Origin: Liquorilactobacillus satsumensis DSM 16230 = JCM 12392
Lineage (GTDB): Bacteria > Bacillota > Bacilli > Lactobacillales > Lactobacillaceae
DNA length: 64,000 bases
Reading direction: 5' to 3'
Assembly (NCBI RefSeq): GCF_001435195.1
Contig: NZ_AZFQ01000019.1
Span: 123,881-187,880 of the forward strand
Under the pieces are notes generated by a model. It searched no databases and was not told the DNA's origin. It worked only from the letters and a program-made list of their open reading frames with translations. The translations under genes and the position numbers were made by a program. Of this stretch, positions 17,494-26,702 are shown piece after piece; the first letter of the stretch is position 1, and each line of letters opens with the position of its first letter.

Positions 17494-19668
17494 TTGCTAG
17501 GCTGTGTCCTACTGCGTTTGGTAGCCACGCACAGAGGCCTTTGGATTATAAGTGGTGTTATTTTTATTAGCTTACTGGCAATTTGGATTCTGGAATGGCA
17601 AAATAACTGGCAACAAAAGGGCTTCTCAACTAAAACTGAACTGCGGCAGCAACATCTACTTGTGCAACCAGATGAGTATTTTATTGATGGTGATTTGCTT
17701 AAGCTGACAGGTAAATGGCTTGAACGTAATGAGGAGGTCCAGTTCTTTTATTCACTGAAATCACAGGCGGAACAACGACGATTTGCAAAAATTGAGACTG
17801 CAAAGATTTTTTTATTTGCTGGAACCGTCCAACGGGTTGCAGGACCAACTAATGAAAATCAATTTGATTATCGTCGTTTTTTGCAGGGAAAAAATATTAG
17901 TAACACAATTATGCTTTCTCAGTTAAGCTCGGAAAAAGAAGTTTCTCTGCAAGATCAAGGAGTCTTTTTCCTAGCGTGGTTGCATGGAATTAGGAAAAAA
18001 TTGCTTAATCAGCTTGAAACGCTTCCTCAGCCATTAGCAGGCTATAGCCAACTGCTTTTGTTGGGATTTTACGATCAGAGTTTTGAGACGCAGTTAAAAC
18101 AGATTAGTTCGTTAGGGTTATTGTATCTTTTTAGTTTATCTGGAATGCACATTTTCTATCTTGCGGCTTTTTTTCGGTGGTTATGTACACAACTTGCAAT
18201 CACGCGTGAAACCTGTGATACACTTTTATTGTTGCTGCTGCCTTTATATGCTGTTCTAGGAGGCTTTTCAGCTAGCTTAGTCAGAGCTGTCATGATGGTG
18301 TGGATAATTTTGAGTGCCCGTAAATTTTTAGGTATTTCAGTCAGTGGAATTACGGCAGAAGGTCTTGTGCTGATTTTAAATTTACTACTTTGTCCAGCAT
18401 TAGTTTTTTCGTTAGGGGCACAGTTGAGTTATTTACTGACGCTTATTTTGCTGCTTAATCGGCAACAATCGCAGTTGCTGGTGGGGCTGAAGATGACTGC
18501 ATATAGTTTGCCGCTTATTTTATGGCAGACATTTCAGTGGAATTTATTAACAGTGTTATTGTCAATCGCGATTGTGCCGCTATTTGAGCGCATTGTAATT
18601 CCAGCAGTGGTGCTAGGTGTTTTTTTCTCTTGGTTAGTTCCTATAGCAGTGCCAATACTGCAGTTTTTTTGTGACAGCTTTGCTTTTTTGGCGCAATTAC
18701 CGACTACTATTACTTTCGGGAAGCCTCCCTTGCTGTTTATTGTTTTTTGGTTAATAATCCAATTTCTGTTAGAGTATTCAAAGCATGCACGTTGGCTCTT
18801 GGGAATTTTAATCTGCTCGTATGTAATTGCGGCAGCACTAATTAGATTGCCTTTTACTGCTGAAGTTGTTTATTTCGACATTGGTCAAGGAGACTGCACT
18901 TTGATTCGTGAGCCTTTCAATCAAAGTGTGACCTTAGTTGATACTGGAGGAAAAGTCAATTTCCAGCATGAGCAGTGGCGTGAACGCCGTGTGAAAACTA
19001 CAGGAGAAACGATCGTGGCAAATTACCTTTTGAGTAAGGGGATCAGCCACGTTGATAATCTCTTTTTGACACATCAAGATACTGATCATGTGGGCAATTT
19101 TGCAAGTTTGAGCAAAGTCATTGATGTACACCGTATTTTAGTACCGCAGGGAATGGAACAACTGGCGTCATTTAGAAAAAGATTGCGAGTTTCCAACAAT
19201 ACATTGCAGCAAGTGCAGGGAGTATCAACAAAAGTTACTTCTCGAATTGGAATGTTTCACTTACTGCATCCTTTTGCAAGCGGAACAGGGAAAAATGAAG
19301 ATTCAATCGCGCTTTCTTTTTCTTTACAGCGTATAAAGTTTGTCATTAGTGGAGATCTTGATAAGCAAGGCGAAGTTGAAGTTGCACAGCGTAATCCAAA
19401 ATTGCGTGCCGATGTGCTTAAAACTGGGCATCATGGTAGCAAGACTGCAACCGCCAGTGAATACGTCAGCCAGTTGCAACCACAGTTGGCAATCATTTCA
19501 GCCGGGGTAAATAATCGTTACGGGCATCCAAATGCAGCCACGCTAGCAACACTGGCAAAGCAGCACATTCCGTTTCTGAATACGGCAAATGCAGGAATGA
19601 TTAAGCTTATGCCCCAAGAAAAAGGATTTATAATACAGACATTTAATGAGAATCGAAAGGTGAAATGA
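17494..19668 (+). CDS. comEC: DNA uptake channel ComEC/Rec2
   Basis: Polytopic membrane protein of at least 724 residues forming the channel for single-stranded transforming DNA. N-terminal membrane segment and OB-like domain (about 20-150), the competence membrane domain (about 185-450; LFSLSGMHIF near 212), and a C-terminal metallo-beta-lactamase domain with THQDTDHVGNF near 530 and GHHGSKTA near 650. The first in-frame conventional start is TTG at 17494. However, the frame is open back to 17392, and the 25 codons before the TTG encode a hydrophobic helix (LIFLLAIAAFLLCLLLL). The true start is therefore probably near 17419-17422, at a CTG or ATT overlapping the comEB stop. It appears intact. 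Confidence 0.9.
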   Translation: MLGCVLLRLVATHRGLWIISGVIFISLLAIWILEWQNNWQQKGFSTKTELRQQHLLVQPDEYFIDGDLLKLTGKWLERNEEVQFFYSLKSQAEQRRFAKIETAKIFLFAGTVQRVAGPTNENQFDYRRFLQGKNISNTIMLSQLSSEKEVSLQDQGVFFLAWLHGIRKKLLNQLETLPQPLAGYSQLLLLGFYDQSFETQLKQISSLGLLYLFSLSGMHIFYLAAFFRWLCTQLAITRETCDTLLLLLLPLYAVLGGFSASLVRAVMMVWIILSARKFLGISVSGITAEGLVLILNLLLCPALVFSLGAQLSYLLTLILLLNRQQSQLLVGLKMTAYSLPLILWQTFQWNLLTVLLSIAIVPLFERIVIPAVVLGVFFSWLVPIAVPILQFFCDSFAFLAQLPTTITFGKPPLLFIVFWLIIQFLLEYSKHARWLLGILICSYVIAAALIRLPFTAEVVYFDIGQGDCTLIREPFNQSVTLVDTGGKVNFQHEQWRERRVKTTGETIVANYLLSKGISHVDNLFLTHQDTDHVGNFASLSKVIDVHRILVPQGMEQLASFRKRLRVSNNTLQQVQGVSTKVTSRIGMFHLLHPFASGTGKNEDSIALSFSLQRIKFVISGDLDKQGEVEVAQRNPKLRADVLKTGHHGSKTATASEYVSQLQPQLAIISAGVNNRYGHPNAATLATLAKQHIPFLNTANAGMIKLMPQEKGFIIQTFNENRKVK

Positions 19669-19678
19669 GGTAGTGTAA

Positions 19679-20713
19679 ATGAAGGTCAATGAGTTATTCC
19701 AGAGTCTTAAGCAAAAAAAACCAGCAGCCATCTACGTAATTTTAGGACGCGAGGAATATACAGCACGCAAAATTCTGCAAAGTTTTGTAGCTTTGGTACC
19801 AGAAGAACAGCGTACTGTGAATGTGGGGGAGTATGACATGGAAACCACTCCGCTGACAACTGCTCTGGAAGACGCACTGTCTGCCCCTTTTTTTGGTGAA
19901 AGAAGAGTAGTATTGATCAAGCGGCCATACTTTCTGACAGGCGAAAATAAAAAGAGAAAAATTGAACAACATCCGGAGGCCTTGCTTTCATATTTAGATC
20001 ACCCTGAGCCAACTTCAGTCGTTGTTTTTTGGGCACCTTATCCTAAGTTGGATGAACGCAAAAAGGTTACTAAGCGATTATTGAAAAAAGCAGTGGTGGT
20101 TGACAATGATTTTTTGAATGAACGGAGCACGCGTGCGTATTTGAAACAGCAAGTAACCACTGCTGGGTACACAATTGAAAAAGAAGCTTTTGAATTACTG
20201 CTAAAAAAGACTGAAAATCAGCTTTCTTTAATCATGAATGAGTTACCTAAACTTTTTCTAGTGGCCCAAGCAACTAAAAAAATTACAGGTGTGATGGTTG
20301 AAAGAATGGTGGCACAGACACTGGAACAGAATATTTTTGATCTCAGTGCACTTGTGCTAGATAAAAAAGTACAGCAGGCTGTGGTGATGTACCATAATTT
20401 ACTTGAACAGCATGAAGAACCGCTCAAGTTAAATGCGATTCTAGTGGGACAGGTTAGACTATTATTACAGGTTTCAATTTTACAACAAAATGGATATGCG
20501 CAAGGCAATATCGCAAGTGTCTTGAAGACGCATCCCTACCGTGTTAAGTTAGCGTTGCAAAAATGTCGTCGTTTTGGGCGTGCTGAATTGCGGAATGCCT
20601 ATTTAGGTTTAATTCAGCTTGAAGAAAAAATGAAGTCCACGCAACAAAACCCGCAGCAACTCTTTGAACTTTTTATGCTAGGTTATTTTACTAGAGAAAA
20701 AACAACTGGTTAA
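19679..20713 (+). CDS. holA: DNA polymerase III delta subunit
   Basis: Clamp-loader delta subunit of 344 residues. It opens the beta sliding clamp during replication. The N-terminal AAA+-like region begins with IYVILGREEYTARKIL, the usual YLLxGxExY-type opening; the middle has TVVNEVELPLLF-like segments (IMNELPKLFLVA) and the C-terminal helical collar domain runs from about 215. B. subtilis YqeN is the counterpart and likewise follows comEC. It starts at ATG 19679, ten bases after the comEC stop, and is likely part of the com transcript. rpsT follows convergently, as the yqeN-rpsT neighbourhood does in many Firmicutes. Confidence 0.93.
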   Translation: MKVNELFQSLKQKKPAAIYVILGREEYTARKILQSFVALVPEEQRTVNVGEYDMETTPLTTALEDALSAPFFGERRVVLIKRPYFLTGENKKRKIEQHPEALLSYLDHPEPTSVVVFWAPYPKLDERKKVTKRLLKKAVVVDNDFLNERSTRAYLKQQVTTAGYTIEKEAFELLLKKTENQLSLIMNELPKLFLVAQATKKITGVMVERMVAQTLEQNIFDLSALVLDKKVQQAVVMYHNLLEQHEEPLKLNAILVGQVRLLLQVSILQQNGYAQGNIASVLKTHPYRVKLALQKCRRFGRAELRNAYLGLIQLEEKMKSTQQNPQQLFELFMLGYFTREKTTG

Positions 20714-20861
20714 TTTGATGGATCCGTGGGGGCAGGAAAGAAGGACTACATGTGATTTAGGGGAAACTTAAAATCGCGTTTATTTGGAACAAGAAAAGAT
20801 TCCGTTAAAATTAAATTTTTGATCCTACTCAAAAAAAGAGAGTGGAGTACAAGACACAAAA

Positions 20862-20897
20862 AAAGAGTTCGCGACTTTTGTCCCAAACCCTCTTTTA
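20862..20897 (-). terminator. Terminator of rpsT
   Basis: On the minus strand GAGGGTTTGGGAC pairs imperfectly with GTCGCGAACTC around AAAA, followed by seven T. It lies about ten bases past the rpsT stop. The remaining gap 20714-20861 shows nothing I can name. Confidence 0.8.
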
Positions 20898-20906
20898 TAA
20901 AATTAT

Positions 20907-21161
20907 TTATTTTGCTAGCCGAGCTGCTAAACGTGACTTGTCACGAGCTGCTTTGTTAGCTTTAATCAGACCTTTTGACTTAGCTTGGTCGATTGCTTTA
21001 ACAGCTGCTTTGTAAAGTTCATCAACATTATCAGCACCTGCTGTTTTAGCATTTTCAAATTTCTTAACGGCACTACGTGTTGCACTTAATTTTGCTGCAT
21101 TACGCACGTTAGCCTTTTCGTTAGTCGTTACACGCTTGATTGCGGATTTAATAATTGGCAA
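20907..21161 (-). CDS. rpsT: 30S ribosomal protein S20
   Basis: Ribosomal protein of 84 residues, basic and helical, beginning (M)[20 protein letters not shown], the S20 N-terminus after Met removal. The start is the TTG at 21161: GGAGGTGAATTC ends immediately before it, giving ideal SD spacing. The longer reading from an ATG at 21176 would place the SD inside the coding region. E. coli rpsT also uses UUG, where the weak start is part of autogenous control. Whether that applies here is inference. It has its own promoter and terminator. Confidence 0.95.
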   Translation of the reverse strand: MPIIKSAIKRVTTNEKANVRNAAKLSATRSAVKKFENAKTAGADNVDELYKAAVKAIDQAKSKGLIKANKAARDKSRLAARLAK

Positions 21162-21220
21162 AGAATTCACCTCCATGACACATGATCCATGCCGGTATCA
21201 TAAAATTTTCAACATAGGCT

Positions 21221-21249
21221 ATTATACAAGAGCGAAGACGACAATGCAA
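21221..21249 (-). promoter_or_regulatory. rpsT promoter
   Basis: On the minus strand TTGCAT (-35) and TATAAT (-10) are separated by 17 bases. The predicted transcript has a leader of roughly 50 bases before the rpsT TTG. Confidence 0.8.
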
Positions 21250-21316
21250 TAAAAAAGTTAAAATGTGTCAAGGAAATTTCCTTGACTAGTAATAAAAATA
21301 GACAATCATTTTTAAC

Positions 21317-21345
21317 TTGCAAAATAAAGATTTCATCGGTATAAT
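21317..21345 (+). promoter_or_regulatory. rpsO promoter
   Basis: TTGCAA (21317-21322) and TATAAT (21340-21345) are spaced by 17 bases. Transcription would begin near 21352, about 95 bases ahead of the rpsO ATG. Confidence 0.85.
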
Positions 21346-21351
21346 CTAGTT

Positions 21352-21446
21352 TAGTGCTAAAAGCACATAACCTTGGACTCAGAACTGCGCTCCTCACCGA
21401 CGTAATTCCGGGACAACGGTTTAATTATCAGAAAGGTGGGATAACC
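21352..21446 (+). ncRNA. rpsO mRNA leader, possible S15-responsive element
   Basis: The leader of about 95 bases contains GTGCTAAAAGCAC, a small perfect hairpin, then a GC-rich stretch (CTGCGCTCCTCACCGACG and CCGGGACAACGG) that can fold, and the SD GAAAGGTGG. Ribosomal protein S15 regulates its own leader in several Firmicutes through unrelated-looking folds. The length and structure here make that plausible, but I could not match it to a known consensus. Confidence 0.45.
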
Positions 21447-21716
21447 ATGGCAATTTCAAAAGAAAAGAAAAACGAAGTTATGCATAAGTATGCTCGTCAT
21501 GAAGGGGATACTGGTTCAGCAGAAGTTCAAATCGCAGTTTTAACTGCAGATATCAACGAGTTGAACGAGCATATTCGGACACATAAAAAGGATTTCGCTT
21601 CACAACGTGGATTGATGAAGAAAATCGGACATCGTCGTAACTTGTTGGCATATTTACGTGAAAACGACATTCAACGTTACCGTGAATTGATCAAGAGTTT
21701 AGGTTTACGTCGTTAA
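21447..21716 (+). CDS. rpsO: 30S ribosomal protein S15
   Basis: Ribosomal protein of 89 residues, the exact family length. It has the conserved [13 protein letters not shown] segment near residue 18, and H...KDFASQRGL and [13 protein letters not shown] near 45-68. It binds 16S rRNA early in small-subunit assembly. The start at 21447 follows GAAAGGTGGG. The frame is open further upstream, but that part is leader, not protein. It is monocistronic, with promoter at 21317-21345 and terminator at 21756. Confidence 0.97.
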   Translation: MAISKEKKNEVMHKYARHEGDTGSAEVQIAVLTADINELNEHIRTHKKDFASQRGLMKKIGHRRNLLAYLRENDIQRYRELIKSLGLRR

Positions 21717-21755
21717 GATTGCAGTATTTGCATTTTATGATACTCAGAAAATATA

Positions 21756-21801
21756 GAGAAATCCGGGATGTCTGTAAAGAAAGCCGGGTTTCTCTTTTTT
21801 T
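21756..21801 (+). terminator. Terminator of rpsO
   Basis: GAGAAATCCGG pairs with CCGGGTTTCTC across an A-rich loop, followed by seven T. Confidence 0.88.
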
Positions 21802-21930
21802 AGCTTGGATACGCTAAAGAAAACGAGCATTTTTAGGATGAATAAGATCTTTTATTAGTTTCTGAGACCATCATTCTATTAATAAATATGGTATAATGAT
21901 GTTTCAATAAGAAGCGAAGAAGGTTTTCAG

Positions 21931-22980
21931 ATGAACGGATATCATGTGGCTGTTGTTGGTGCAACAGGTGCGGTTGGGACAAGGATGATCCAGATGCTGG
22001 AGCAATCTACCTTGCCAATTGCAAGTGTGAAATTATTGGCTTCAAAACGTTCAGCGGGTAAAGTGTTGCAGTTTAAAGGACAAGATACTGTGGTTGAAGA
22101 GCTTGTTCCAGATTCCTTTAAGGGAATTGAGTTGGCGCTGTTTTCAGCTGGCGGAGGTGTGTCAAAAAAGTTTGCTCCAGAAGCTGTTAAACGCAGAGCT
22201 GTGGTTGTCGACAACACAAGTGCATTCCGAATGGATCCTGCCGTTCCGTTGGTTGTTCCGGAGGTTAACGAAGCGGCTTTAGCGCAGCATCATGGTTTGA
22301 TTGCTAATCCTAACTGCTCAACGATTCAGATGGTGGTTGCTCTGGAACCAATTAGGAAAGCTTTTGGGTTGAAGAAGATCGTTGTGACGACGATGCAGGC
22401 GGTTTCTGGGGCCGGGAATCGCGCTATTCAAGAACTTCGTGATGAAACGCAAGCAGTCCTTGATGGGCAGGACTACGAACCACAAGTTCTTCCAGTTGCG
22501 GGTGCTCAGAAGCATTATCAAATTGCCTTTAATCCATTGGCACAAATTGACGTTTTTGAAGAAGACGGTTATACCCATGAAGAATGGAAGATGATCCACG
22601 AAACTAAAAAGATTATGGCAGATCAGAATATTCAAGTGACTGCAACTTGTGTGCGTGTGCCTGTCGCAGTTGCTCATTCTGAATCTGTGTGGTTTGAGGT
22701 ATCTCAAAAAGGAGCAACAGCAGCGAAATTACGCGCAATTTTGCAAAAAGCTCCTGGGGTTGTGTTGGAGGATGATCCGGAAAACCAGATTTTCCCTCAG
22801 GCAGTTCAGGCTGCGGGCAAGAAAGCAACTTTTGTGGGTAGAATCCGTCCTGATCAAGAACAAGCTGATGCATTTCATTTGTATTGCGTCGCTGATAACT
22901 TGTTAAAGGGTGCGGCTTGGAATTCAGTTCAAATTGCGGAACGCTTGCATGCACTTAACTTATTGCGGGTTCCTAAATAA
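21931..22980 (+). CDS. asd: Aspartate-semialdehyde dehydrogenase
   Basis: NADPH-dependent enzyme of 349 residues that reduces aspartyl phosphate to aspartate semialdehyde, the branch point to lysine/diaminopimelate, threonine and methionine. The NADP-binding GATGAVG motif is at residues 10-16, the catalytic Cys in ANPNCSTIQ near 129, and the later [11 protein letters not shown] segment carries the active-site His. The ATG at 21931 follows GAAGAAGG. TATAAT near 21892 is a likely -10. It forms a unit with dapA, 14 bases downstream. I see no lysine riboswitch upstream. Confidence 0.95.
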   Translation: MNGYHVAVVGATGAVGTRMIQMLEQSTLPIASVKLLASKRSAGKVLQFKGQDTVVEELVPDSFKGIELALFSAGGGVSKKFAPEAVKRRAVVVDNTSAFRMDPAVPLVVPEVNEAALAQHHGLIANPNCSTIQMVVALEPIRKAFGLKKIVVTTMQAVSGAGNRAIQELRDETQAVLDGQDYEPQVLPVAGAQKHYQIAFNPLAQIDVFEEDGYTHEEWKMIHETKKIMADQNIQVTATCVRVPVAVAHSESVWFEVSQKGATAAKLRAILQKAPGVVLEDDPENQIFPQAVQAAGKKATFVGRIRPDQEQADAFHLYCVADNLLKGAAWNSVQIAERLHALNLLRVPK

Positions 22981-22994
22981 ATGGAGGGTTAGTA

Positions 22995-23867
22995 ATGACA
23001 TTTGAGAATGCTGAAGTTATCACGGCGATGGTGACCCCTTTTGATGACGAGGGAAAGCTTAGTTTTACGCGGTTAGAAAAGTTAATTGCACATTTGCTTG
23101 CAACCGGGACGCAAGGAATTTTGGTCACGGGAACGACAGGTGAAGGTCCAACTTTGAGTGAAGCAGAAAAGCTGGAGCTAGTTGCACAAACTGTTAAAAT
23201 TGTTGCCAAGCGAGTTCCAATCATTGTGGGAACAGGTTCTAATAATACGGCAGCAACAATTGCATATACGAATAAAGTTGCACAGATTAAAGGTGTGGAT
23301 GCTGCGTTAGTTGTGGTTCCTTACTATAATAAGCCGGACCAGCGAGGGATGCTTGCTCATTTTACTGCTGTTGCAGATGCAAGTCGAATTCCGCTCTTCA
23401 TCTACAATATTCCGGGTAGAACTGGGGTTACGATGCAAGTTGAGACTATTGCGAAGCTGGCTCAGCACCCGAATATTATTGGAGTTAAAGATTGTACTGG
23501 AAATGTCAACTTGAGCCAAATTGTGGCAAAAACTCCAGCTGATTTTCTTGTTTATACTGGTGAAGATGCTGATGCACTTGCCTCTAAGACAATTGGTGGG
23601 CAAGGTGTCATTTCGGTTGCTAGTCATTTGTTCGGCAGCGAAATCACCACGATGTATGCTAAAGTTGATCAAGGTGATTTTAAAGGTGCAGCACGTTTGA
23701 TGCAGAGTCTAACTCCAAAAATGGCGGCTCTTTTTTCCTATCCCTCACCTAGTCCGCTTAAAGCAGCTTTGAATTATCGTCATCTTTTAGTAGGTGGCTG
23801 TAGACTGCCAATTGTTGATCTAGATGAAAGAAGAAGCGCTGAGGTAATTAAAAAACTAGGTATTTAA
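22995..23867 (+). CDS. dapA: 4-hydroxy-tetrahydrodipicolinate synthase
   Basis: Class I aldolase of 290 residues condensing pyruvate with aspartate semialdehyde, the first committed step to diaminopimelate for peptidoglycan and to lysine. GTTGEGPTLS near residue 46 binds pyruvate, YNIPGRTG near 138 contains the catalytic Tyr, and the Schiff-base Lys is in GVKDCTGN near 165. SD GGAGGG lies before the ATG. It follows asd and is followed after 17 bases by rnjB; the order asd-dapA-rnjB recalls B. subtilis, where rnjB (ymfA) lies downstream of dapA. Confidence 0.95.
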   Translation: MTFENAEVITAMVTPFDDEGKLSFTRLEKLIAHLLATGTQGILVTGTTGEGPTLSEAEKLELVAQTVKIVAKRVPIIVGTGSNNTAATIAYTNKVAQIKGVDAALVVVPYYNKPDQRGMLAHFTAVADASRIPLFIYNIPGRTGVTMQVETIAKLAQHPNIIGVKDCTGNVNLSQIVAKTPADFLVYTGEDADALASKTIGGQGVISVASHLFGSEITTMYAKVDQGDFKGAARLMQSLTPKMAALFSYPSPSPLKAALNYRHLLVGGCRLPIVDLDERRSAEVIKKLGI

Positions 23868-23884
23868 TAAAGAGAGGTGAAAGT

Positions 23885-25588
23885 ATGAGTAATATAAAGA
23901 TCATTCCCTTAGGGGGCGTGCGTGAGAATGCTAAAAATATGTATGCTGTCGAAGCGAATGATGAGATTTTTATTTTAGATTGTGGGTTGAAGTACCCTGA
24001 AAATGGACTTTTTGGGATTGATACTGTGATCCCTGATTTTTCTTATCTTCGTGATAATGCACAAAAAATTGTAGGAGTTTTCCTAACACACGGGCACGCA
24101 GATGCAATTGGTGCGTTGCCATATTTTCTTAGCGAATTCAAAGTCCCTGTCTTTGGGACTGAGCTAACGATTGCACTTGCTAAAATTGGAATTAAAAATA
24201 ATCCGCAGACAGCAAAATTTGCAGATTTCCATGTTATCAATGAACAGACTGAGATTGATTTTGAAAATGCGACAGTCTCATTCTTTCGGACGACACACTC
24301 GATTCCCGACTCTGTTGGCATAGTTGTTAAAACCAAAAAAGGCAGCATTGTCTACACTGGTGATTTTAAGTTTGATCAAACTGCGACAAATGGTTATCGC
24401 ACAAATCTCGCTCGCTTAGCTGAAATTGGCAAAGATGGCGTACTTGCATTATTGAGTGATTCCGCGAATGCTGAAAATCCGACAGAAACAGTTGCCGAAC
24501 ATGAAATTTTTGAATTTATTAATGATAACTTTGAATATCGGAACGGACGAATTGTTGTGGCTTGTGTCGCTTCAAATATTATGCGTGTCCAACAAGTCTT
24601 TGATGCCGCTGCAAAAAATGGGCGTAAAGTGGTTTTGACCGGGCATGATGCTGAGGAAATTGTCAATACAGCTTTGAATCTTGATAAGTTGCATTTACCC
24701 GTCGATGACTTGTTAGTTGCGGCTGAAAAGCTTGATTCATTAGAAGATGATCAGGTTGTTATTCTTGAGACAGGACGTTCTGGTGAACCGTTAAAGGCAT
24801 TACAAAAGATGGCACTTAAGAAGCACCGGACTATCAGCTTGCATGAAGGCGACCTTGTTTTTATCACTACTACACCTTCACATGCGATGGAAACAGAAGT
24901 TGCCCGCACTCGTGATATGATCTATCGCGCGGGTGCCGATGTCAAAGCTATTTCTGAGGAACTTAATTCTTCAGGACATGCAAGCAGAAATGACTTGCAG
25001 CTGATGATGAACCTGCTACAGCCTGATTACGTAATTCCAATTCAAGGAGAATATCGCCTGTTATCTGCTAATGCACGTTGCGCTCTTGAGATTGGAATCC
25101 CCAAAGATCATATATTTATGGTTTCTAAGGGCGACATCATTGAGTATGACCATGACAAATTATTGTTAGCTTCATCTGTTGAAGTGGGTGACACTTTAAT
25201 TGATGGCAGCGGTGTGGGTGATATTGGGAATATTGTTCTGCGCGATCGTAAGATTCTTTCAGAAGATGGTGTCTTTATTGCGGTAGTTACGATTGACCGG
25301 CGTAAGAAAAAAATCGTCAATCAACCACAGATTACATCAAGAGGATTTGTCTATGTGAAAACCAGTCGTGATCTGATTACTGAAAGCGCAACTATTGTGA
25401 CTGAAGCGGTCCAAAAAAATTTGGATAACAAAGAATTTGACTGGGGTCACTTGAAACAAGATGTCCGCGAGCAGCTAAACCATTTTCTTTATGAGCATAC
25501 TAAGCGGCATCCGGTTATCTTACCAGTTATTATGGAGATCAATCAGCATCGTCACTTTAACAGAAAAAAGAAGAGCACCGAGGAGTAG
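23885..25588 (+). CDS. rnjB: Ribonuclease J2
   Basis: Second RNase J paralogue of 567 residues. It has the same fold as the protein at 152-1828, but the zinc motif reads HGHADAIGA (about 74-82): the final His of HxHxDH is Ala, as in B. subtilis RNase J2. J2 enzymes are weakly active alone and act in a complex with J1. The other motifs (TTHSIPDS, GDFKFD, NSSGHAS near 363) remain. It starts at ATG 23885 with SD AGAGAGGTG, 17 bases after dapA, so it is probably co-transcribed with asd-dapA. It is intact. Confidence 0.94.
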   Translation: MSNIKIIPLGGVRENAKNMYAVEANDEIFILDCGLKYPENGLFGIDTVIPDFSYLRDNAQKIVGVFLTHGHADAIGALPYFLSEFKVPVFGTELTIALAKIGIKNNPQTAKFADFHVINEQTEIDFENATVSFFRTTHSIPDSVGIVVKTKKGSIVYTGDFKFDQTATNGYRTNLARLAEIGKDGVLALLSDSANAENPTETVAEHEIFEFINDNFEYRNGRIVVACVASNIMRVQQVFDAAAKNGRKVVLTGHDAEEIVNTALNLDKLHLPVDDLLVAAEKLDSLEDDQVVILETGRSGEPLKALQKMALKKHRTISLHEGDLVFITTTPSHAMETEVARTRDMIYRAGADVKAISEELNSSGHASRNDLQLMMNLLQPDYVIPIQGEYRLLSANARCALEIGIPKDHIFMVSKGDIIEYDHDKLLLASSVEVGDTLIDGSGVGDIGNIVLRDRKILSEDGVFIAVVTIDRRKKKIVNQPQITSRGFVYVKTSRDLITESATIVTEAVQKNLDNKEFDWGHLKQDVREQLNHFLYEHTKRHPVILPVIMEINQHRHFNRKKKSTEE

Positions 25589-25685
25589 TGGAGGGAACAG
25601 CACTTTTTTGGACCTGCAAATTTTGGCTTAACTCGAAGACTTCATGCACTGCAGTTTTAGGGTAACTCTATTTAGGGGGGAGAAT

Positions 25686-26582
25686 GTGGAAAAATTAGAG
25701 TATCAACAGCTTTTTTCAACTGGGACGCTGGCCTTGACCGCTAAGGAATTTGGACGTGCAGCGGCCGCACTTGAAAGTTGTTATGCATTTAAAACTAATT
25801 TCCGCACTAATTATCTTCTCTTTTTAGCAATGTGCGGGCAAAAAAAATTTGCAGCAGCGTTCACATTAGCGCAGGAATATTTACGTGAATATATTAGTGA
25901 TAATGAACGCTTTGAAAAGTTGCTGTTTGCAGGTGCGCAGGCGCAGAAATTTATTGAAATTCGCAAAATTTGTACGGCTGTTGCCCCCTATATGAGCGCC
26001 ACTGAGAACAAACACTTTTTTACATTACTTGCACGCCAGGAAGCAGAATTTGTGAAGCAGCAACCCGTGTTGTATCACAAATTAAAAAAAGAAGTTGTGT
26101 ACTGCGGTTCGTTTGATATCTTTAATCAGCGCACCGTTTGGCGCAAAAGTCATGCGCTTCCTTTAGCTGATTATTTGATCACGGTTGGTTTTTTATTAAA
26201 GGATCCGAACGTGCATCAACTGATCAAGGTAAATGTCTTGGACGACTTGCGGACTTTGAAAGTCGCAGATGAGTATGAACTTTCATTTCTTGATCATAAG
26301 TTATACAAAATCCAGCCGAATAAGTTGCATCTTTTTGCGTCCTCAAAACTTTACCAGGCTTTTGAAACCAGCTTGTTGGAATGTAATCAGGATGGTTTGG
26401 GACAGAAACGTTGGGAAGAAGTACGTTTAAAGTTAAGTTTGCTTTATCCGTTTGAAACCCAGCTTGTTTCTTTTTCAAAGAGCTGGCAGCAAATTTTGCT
26501 GTATGAAAAAGAACATTTGACGGCTGCCGAAAAGTTGTGGGCCAATCGACTTGAAAGCAGTCTTACGGCTTGGAATATTTGA
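25686..26582 (+). CDS. Alpha-helical TPR-like protein of unknown function
   Basis: Not recognised beyond its fold. The product is 298 residues and almost entirely helical. The first 100 residues show paired helices with the spacing of tetratricopeptide repeats (for example ALTAKEFGRAAAALESCY and CGQKKFAAAFTLAQEYL). No membrane segment or catalytic motif is visible. GTG at 25686 is chosen because GGGGGGAG lies just upstream; the frame is open to 25644 without a better SD. It sits 97 bases after rnjB and before the tuf promoters. A protein of this type next to rnjB occurs in other lactobacilli from memory, but its role is unknown. Confidence 0.75.
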   Translation: MEKLEYQQLFSTGTLALTAKEFGRAAAALESCYAFKTNFRTNYLLFLAMCGQKKFAAAFTLAQEYLREYISDNERFEKLLFAGAQAQKFIEIRKICTAVAPYMSATENKHFFTLLARQEAEFVKQQPVLYHKLKKEVVYCGSFDIFNQRTVWRKSHALPLADYLITVGFLLKDPNVHQLIKVNVLDDLRTLKVADEYELSFLDHKLYKIQPNKLHLFASSKLYQAFETSLLECNQDGLGQKRWEEVRLKLSLLYPFETQLVSFSKSWQQILLYEKEHLTAAEKLWANRLESSLTAWNI

Positions 26583-26636
26583 AATTAGCCAGGTTACAGG
26601 TTAGTAGCAGCTCATAAGGTTTTTGAGATTTAAGTG

Positions 26637-26665
26637 TTTACAAATGACAGACAGCTCTTTATAAT
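26637..26665 (+). promoter_or_regulatory. tuf promoter P1
   Basis: TTTACA (26637-26642) and TATAAT (26660-26665), spaced by 17 bases. Confidence 0.8.
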
Positions 26666-26702
26666 AGCATAAGGATTCTTCTTTCCAAGGGTGCTAATTA
26701 TC

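Noticed and set aside
21802-21930. Lysine riboswitch before asd-dapA
   Set aside because: The gap is only about 130 bases, and none of the conserved L-box blocks is visible.
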